A stretch of DNA of 35,360 bases from Desulfovirgula thermocuniculi DSM 16036 (lineage in GTDB: Bacteria > Bacillota > Desulfotomaculia > Desulfotomaculales > Desulfovirgulaceae). The stretch lies in the NCBI RefSeq assembly GCF_000429345.1, contig NZ_AUBR01000036.1, positions 1-35,360 on the forward strand, written 5' to 3'. How positions within the stretch are numbered: the first letter of the stretch is position 1; every line of letters starts with the position of its first letter. A program made the position numbers and the translations under genes. Below, piece after piece: positions 33,365 through 35,360 of this stretch. The notes under the pieces were generated by a model. It was not told where the DNA came from and did not search any database. It saw nothing but the letters and a program-made list of their open reading frames with translations.

Positions 33365-33378
33365 AACGTATGTACGTT
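33365..33378. promoter_or_regulatory. Palindrome upstream of immA-like gene
   Basis: AACGTA-TG-TACGTT, a perfect 14-bp dyad within GCGAAC...GTTGC. It may be an operator. It does not match the CGAAC-N4-GTTCG SOS box. Confidence 0.35.
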
Positions 33379-33474
33379 GCCGGACAAGCCCCAGTATAGC
33401 AGAAACCCGGCAGGGAGGGAAGGGGCGAACGCCCGGAAAATTGCGACGAAATTCGACAAAAAAAATAAAAAACC

Positions 33475-34035
33475 CTACCCGGCCAGGCGCTCAGCTCCCC
33501 GACGGCGCGGAACCACCACCTCCTCCGCCCAGAGGGGAGCTTTTTTTGCGGTCAGCCTGCTCTGCTTGAGGAGGAACTTCAGGAAGTAGACCATCGCGTC
33601 GCGGATGTCGAGCAGTACGTCCTCGTCGAGTTCGTGGCCCACGGGCACGCCGTCGAACATCACGTGGTCGGAGCGGAGCACCATGTCCAGCGCCTCCTCC
33701 ACCGTCAGGGTCTCGGGGTCGCGGTCGGCGAAGCGCTGGAGGAGTTCGGCGACGGTGAGGCGGTTTGGCTTGGAAGGTTTCACTTCCTCTCGATCCGCAT
33801 TTTTCTTTTGTTCTAGATTCCCGGTCGGAATATCTTCCGTCTGACCCAGGAGGTAATCAACGGACACCCCCAACGCGGTGGAAAGTCTCTTTAGCATCTC
33901 GATATCGGGTTCATGTTGGTTATTTTCATAGCGAGCAATAGTAGCCTGAGAAATATTTAGCATGGAAGCCAAATCTTTTTGTTTGAGTCCCTTCCTCAAC
34001 CTCGCAGCGCGCAACCTTTCACCAAAAGTTGGCAT
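33475..34035 (-). CDS. XRE-family repressor of the integrative element
   Basis: 186 residues. N-terminal Cro/CI HTH: FGERLRAARLRKGLKQKDLA, MLNISQATIARYENNQHEPD and LSTALGVSVDYLLG. The C-terminal part (about 90-186) has no LexA/CI-type Ser-Lys peptidase motif, consistent with control by a separate ImmA-like protease rather than self-cleavage. ATG 34035 has AAGGAGGG upstream. A minus-strand -10 (TATAAT, 34079-34074) lies about 40 bases upstream. Divergent from a Cro-like gene across about 170 bp with repeated operators. Confidence 0.88.
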   Translation of the reverse strand: MPTFGERLRAARLRKGLKQKDLASMLNISQATIARYENNQHEPDIEMLKRLSTALGVSVDYLLGQTEDIPTGNLEQKKNADREEVKPSKPNRLTVAELLQRFADRDPETLTVEEALDMVLRSDHVMFDGVPVGHELDEDVLLDIRDAMVYFLKFLLKQSRLTAKKAPLWAEEVVVPRRRGAERLAG

Positions 34036-34057
34036 ATTTACCTTTCCCTCCTTGAAG

Positions 34058-34072
34058 ATACCGTTTTGGTAT
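34058..34072. promoter_or_regulatory. Operator-like dyad ATACC-N5-GGTAT
   Basis: Lies between the predicted -10 and the start codon of the repressor. A related 15-mer (12 of 15 matches, ATACCGATGTTGTAT) occurs at 34139-34153 inside the divergent promoter, so both may bind the repressor or the Cro-like protein. Confidence 0.5.
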
Positions 34073-34118
34073 AATTATATCCCAAAAAAGCCGGGTATGA
34101 AATCTCTTTTTCCAAAAA

Positions 34119-34161
34119 CGAATATTCGATGTTGACATATACCGATGTTGTATATTATAAT
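34119..34161 (+). promoter_or_regulatory. Promoter and overlapping operators of the Cro-like gene
   Basis: TTGACA (34132-34137), 18 bases, TATAAT (34156-34161): near-perfect sigma-A promoter. Overlapping it are the palindrome CGAATATTCG (34119-34128) and two CGATGTTG repeats 16 bp apart (34127-34134, 34143-34150). A bound repressor here would block RNA polymerase. Confidence 0.75.
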
Positions 34162-34206
34162 AGCCTCGGAATACTCGCCCAGTATACGAAGGGCGGGGGT
34201 GAAACC

Positions 34207-34437
34207 GTGCAAGTGGATCTCGCCAAAATAAAGTTCCTCCGAAAACAGAAAGGACTAACCCAGAAAGAACTTGCCCGGCTCCTAGGTTTTAAGAGCCAAG
34301 TGGGGTACCACTACATAGAATCTGGGAAACACCAGATGAAAATCCACCACTTAGCCACCCTAGCTAAACTACTCGGAGTAAAAATGGAAGACCTGTTAAT
34401 ACACGATCCCAAGTCACAAACCAAGGTGGTATGTTGA
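34207..34437 (+). CDS. Cro-like XRE-family regulator
   Basis: 76 residues from GTG 34207, with GGGGGTG five bases upstream; an earlier in-frame ATG (34129) lies upstream of the promoter and cannot be used. HTH: FLRKQKGLTQKELARLLGFK, then YHYIESGKHQMKIHHLATLA and LGVKMEDLL. Placement opposite the repressor resembles phage cI/cro switches. Overlaps the next small ORF by seven bases. Confidence 0.85.
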   Translation: MQVDLAKIKFLRKQKGLTQKELARLLGFKSQVGYHYIESGKHQMKIHHLATLAKLLGVKMEDLLIHDPKSQTKVVC

Positions 34438-34697
34438 CCAAAGTACTCCCCTTCCCCAACCCCAACGATTTAGCCGCGGCATGCAACTTCGTCCAAGCTA
34501 GGGCAAAGGTCACAACGTACTCCCGTACAGCAACGGTCGCCACCGGGGTGGTTAGAGCCATCATGGACAAGTACGGCCTCAGAAGGCTACCGTGCGGGGA
34601 CATAGTGGCCGTAACCTCAGACATCCCGGGTTGGGTGGAGTTGAGGCCGCGGGCACGGATCCCGCGGTGGGCGCGGAGGGGTGGCCGAGTGGACTAA
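34431..34697 (+). CDS. Hypothetical small ORF ending inside tRNA-Ser
   Basis: 88 codons from ATG 34431, overlapping the Cro-like gene stop. The first 65 residues (AAACNFVQARAKVTTYSR, then MDKYGLRRLPCGDIVAV) look protein-like, but the frame runs 23 bases into tRNA-Ser(CGA), and the last 20 residues (Arg-rich) are poor. No clear SD. It may be the 5' part of an element gene cut at the tRNA cluster. No family recognised. Confidence 0.3.
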   Translation: MLTKVLPFPNPNDLAAACNFVQARAKVTTYSRTATVATGVVRAIMDKYGLRRLPCGDIVAVTSDIPGWVELRPRARIPRWARRGGRVD

Positions 34698-34765
34698 GGC
34701 GGCGGCCTCGAAAGCCGCTAGGCCACCAGTTGGTCCCGCGGGTTCGAATCCCGCCCCCTCCGCCA
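34675..34765 (+). tRNA. tRNA-Ser(CGA)
   Basis: Acceptor GGAGGGG/CCCCTCC with encoded GCCA end; anticodon loop CTCGAAA in stem GCGGC/GCCGC; long variable arm typical of tRNA-Ser; T-loop TTCGAAT. Reads UCG. Confidence 0.95.
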
Positions 34766-34782
34766 TTCCCTGAACGCACCGC

Positions 34783-34875
34783 GGAGGGATGGCCGAGCGG
34801 CAAAGGCACCCGCCTGCTAAGCGGGTAGGCGGCCAGGAAACCGCCCCGGGGGTTCGAGTCCCCCGTCCTCCGCCA
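34783..34875 (+). tRNA. tRNA-Ser(GCU)
   Basis: Starts GGAGGGATGGCCGAGCGG; anticodon loop CTGCTAA in stem CCCGC/GCGGG; long variable arm; T-loop TTCGAGT; encoded GCCA end. The last acceptor pair (A7 with G66) is a mismatch. Reads AGC/AGU. Confidence 0.92.
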
Positions 34876-34880
34876 CGCAC

Positions 34881-34955
34881 GGGGGAGTAGTTCAGCGGCC
34901 AGAACTCCGGACTCCAAATCCGGCAACGCGGGTTCGAGTCCCGCCTCCCCCGCCA
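34881..34955 (+). tRNA. tRNA-Trp(CCA)
   Basis: Acceptor GGGGGAG/CTCCCCC with G and encoded CCA; anticodon loop CTCCAAA in stem CCGGA/TCCGG; T-loop TTCGAGT. Third member of a tight tRNA cluster, five bases after tRNA-Ser(GCU). Confidence 0.93.
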
Positions 34956-34980
34956 GAAAAAATTTCCGGGAGGGAAAGTA

Positions 34981-35220
34981 GTGGAACTCTTCAAGTGTGG
35001 GTACTGCGAGCATTTCAGACCGCTCGGGAGGAGCGGCGTCGGCTCGTGCACCGAGGCCAAAGGCGCCCTCCACGGCGGCGGCCACGTCACTTGGGCCACT
35101 TCGAAAGCGTGCGGGGGTTTCGCCCTGCGGCCGGAGGACGATAGGGAGGGGGTGAGGGGGTGCGCAGAAGGGTCGTTTTCCTCTACCGCGGCCCAGTTAA
35201 GGGTTTGCTCGAAGCGGTGA
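34981..35220 (+). CDS. Small Cys-rich protein (possible zinc finger)
   Basis: 79 residues from GTG 34981 with GGGAGGGAAA upstream. The N-terminal half has FKCGYCEHFRP, VGSCTEAKG and SKACGGFALRP, a spacing seen in short putative metal-binding proteins of phages and integrative elements. The last 25 residues are low-complexity. No named family recognised. Beyond it, 35221-35360 shows only an imperfect hairpin near 35260-35282 (GGCCTCGGG with CCCTCGGCC, central mismatches). Confidence 0.5.
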   Translation: MELFKCGYCEHFRPLGRSGVGSCTEAKGALHGGGHVTWATSKACGGFALRPEDDREGVRGCAEGSFSSTAAQLRVCSKR

Positions 35221-35360
35221 GGGAGTGGATGAGGTTGCAACTCAACTAAGAAAAAGAAAGGCCTCGGGAAAAACCCTCGGCCGTAGAAGAAAGTTGTCCG
35301 TTAATTGCTTCTCTTCCCTATTGTATCAGAAAGCTTAGTTGCAAAGAAAGGTAAGCTACC

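Larger units (their letters stand above)
32475..34440. mobile_element. Remnant of an integrative (prophage/ICE-like) element, left end
   Basis: Bounded at left by the tRNA core and containing arm-site-like repeats, an ImmA-like protease, a repressor and a divergent Cro-like gene. The right boundary is not seen; no second Ala core was found before 35360. With the core oriented CCA-leftward, the element should extend rightward. Confidence 0.45.

Noticed and set aside
33365-33378. SOS (LexA) box upstream of the immA-like gene
   Set aside because: The GAAC and GTT halves are eight bases apart rather than the four of the Firmicute box.
34129-34206. Earlier ATG start for the Cro-like gene
   Set aside because: The ATG lies upstream of a near-consensus promoter (34132-34161) and so would not be in the mRNA.

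Overview
The window looks like chromosome from a GC-rich, spore-forming Firmicute of the Clostridia, probably a thermophilic relative of Moorella, Desulfotomaculum or Ammonifex. The evidence is a spoVR homologue, the dprA-topA-trmFO-xerC-hslV-hslU-codY gene order known from Bacillus, a class V ('archaeal-type') fructose-1,6-bisphosphatase, a cobalamin riboswitch and frequent TTG/GTG starts behind strong Shine-Dalgarno (SD) sequences. The species assignment is inference.

Layout. 1-321: 5' part of an IS607-family serine recombinase gene that runs off the window, with a hairpin that covers its SD. 577-3254: spoVR, a Ca2+/H+ exchanger and a tiny membrane peptide. 3377-11743: the conserved DNA-processing, tRNA-modification, recombination, protease and CodY block, closed by a terminator shared with the convergent GH15-crp operon (14463-11813). 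14502-15455: a decayed IS200/IS605 element just upstream of that operon. 15768-21410: a cyclic-di-GMP-type signalling locus, made of a frameshifted GGDEF remnant and a 5-kb ORF (PocR-GAF-GAF-HD-GYP, then a second GAF/PAS/GAF/HD-GYP half). A run of 16 G lies at the junction of the two halves, and an in-frame TGA removes the last 36 codons.

21621-29718: housekeeping and small-function genes: a DUF2892 protein, a zinc-ribbon membrane protein, a DUF342/FapA-like protein, a DUF2148 protein, riboswitch-controlled cobT, class V FBPase, an operon of amidase, CofE-like ligase and pyruvate-kinase-C-terminal-like protein, and a divergent small exported protein.

29719-35360 is accessory DNA: hicBA; a truncated integrase N-terminal fragment; an XRE-DUF4258-YgiT operon; a second, nearly identical integrase fragment; the 3' half of a tRNA-Ala gene (probable attachment core) with arm-site-like repeats; an ImmA-like protease; a divergent repressor/Cro-like pair with repeated operators; three tRNAs (Ser-CGA, Ser-GCU, Trp-CCA); and a Cys-rich small protein. 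It reads as one or more eroded integrative elements.

Most worth following up are the G16 tract in the signalling gene and the repeated arrangement of toxin-antitoxin-type operon, integrase fragment and terminator beside a tRNA core. Both rest on reading the sequence only; no database search was run.
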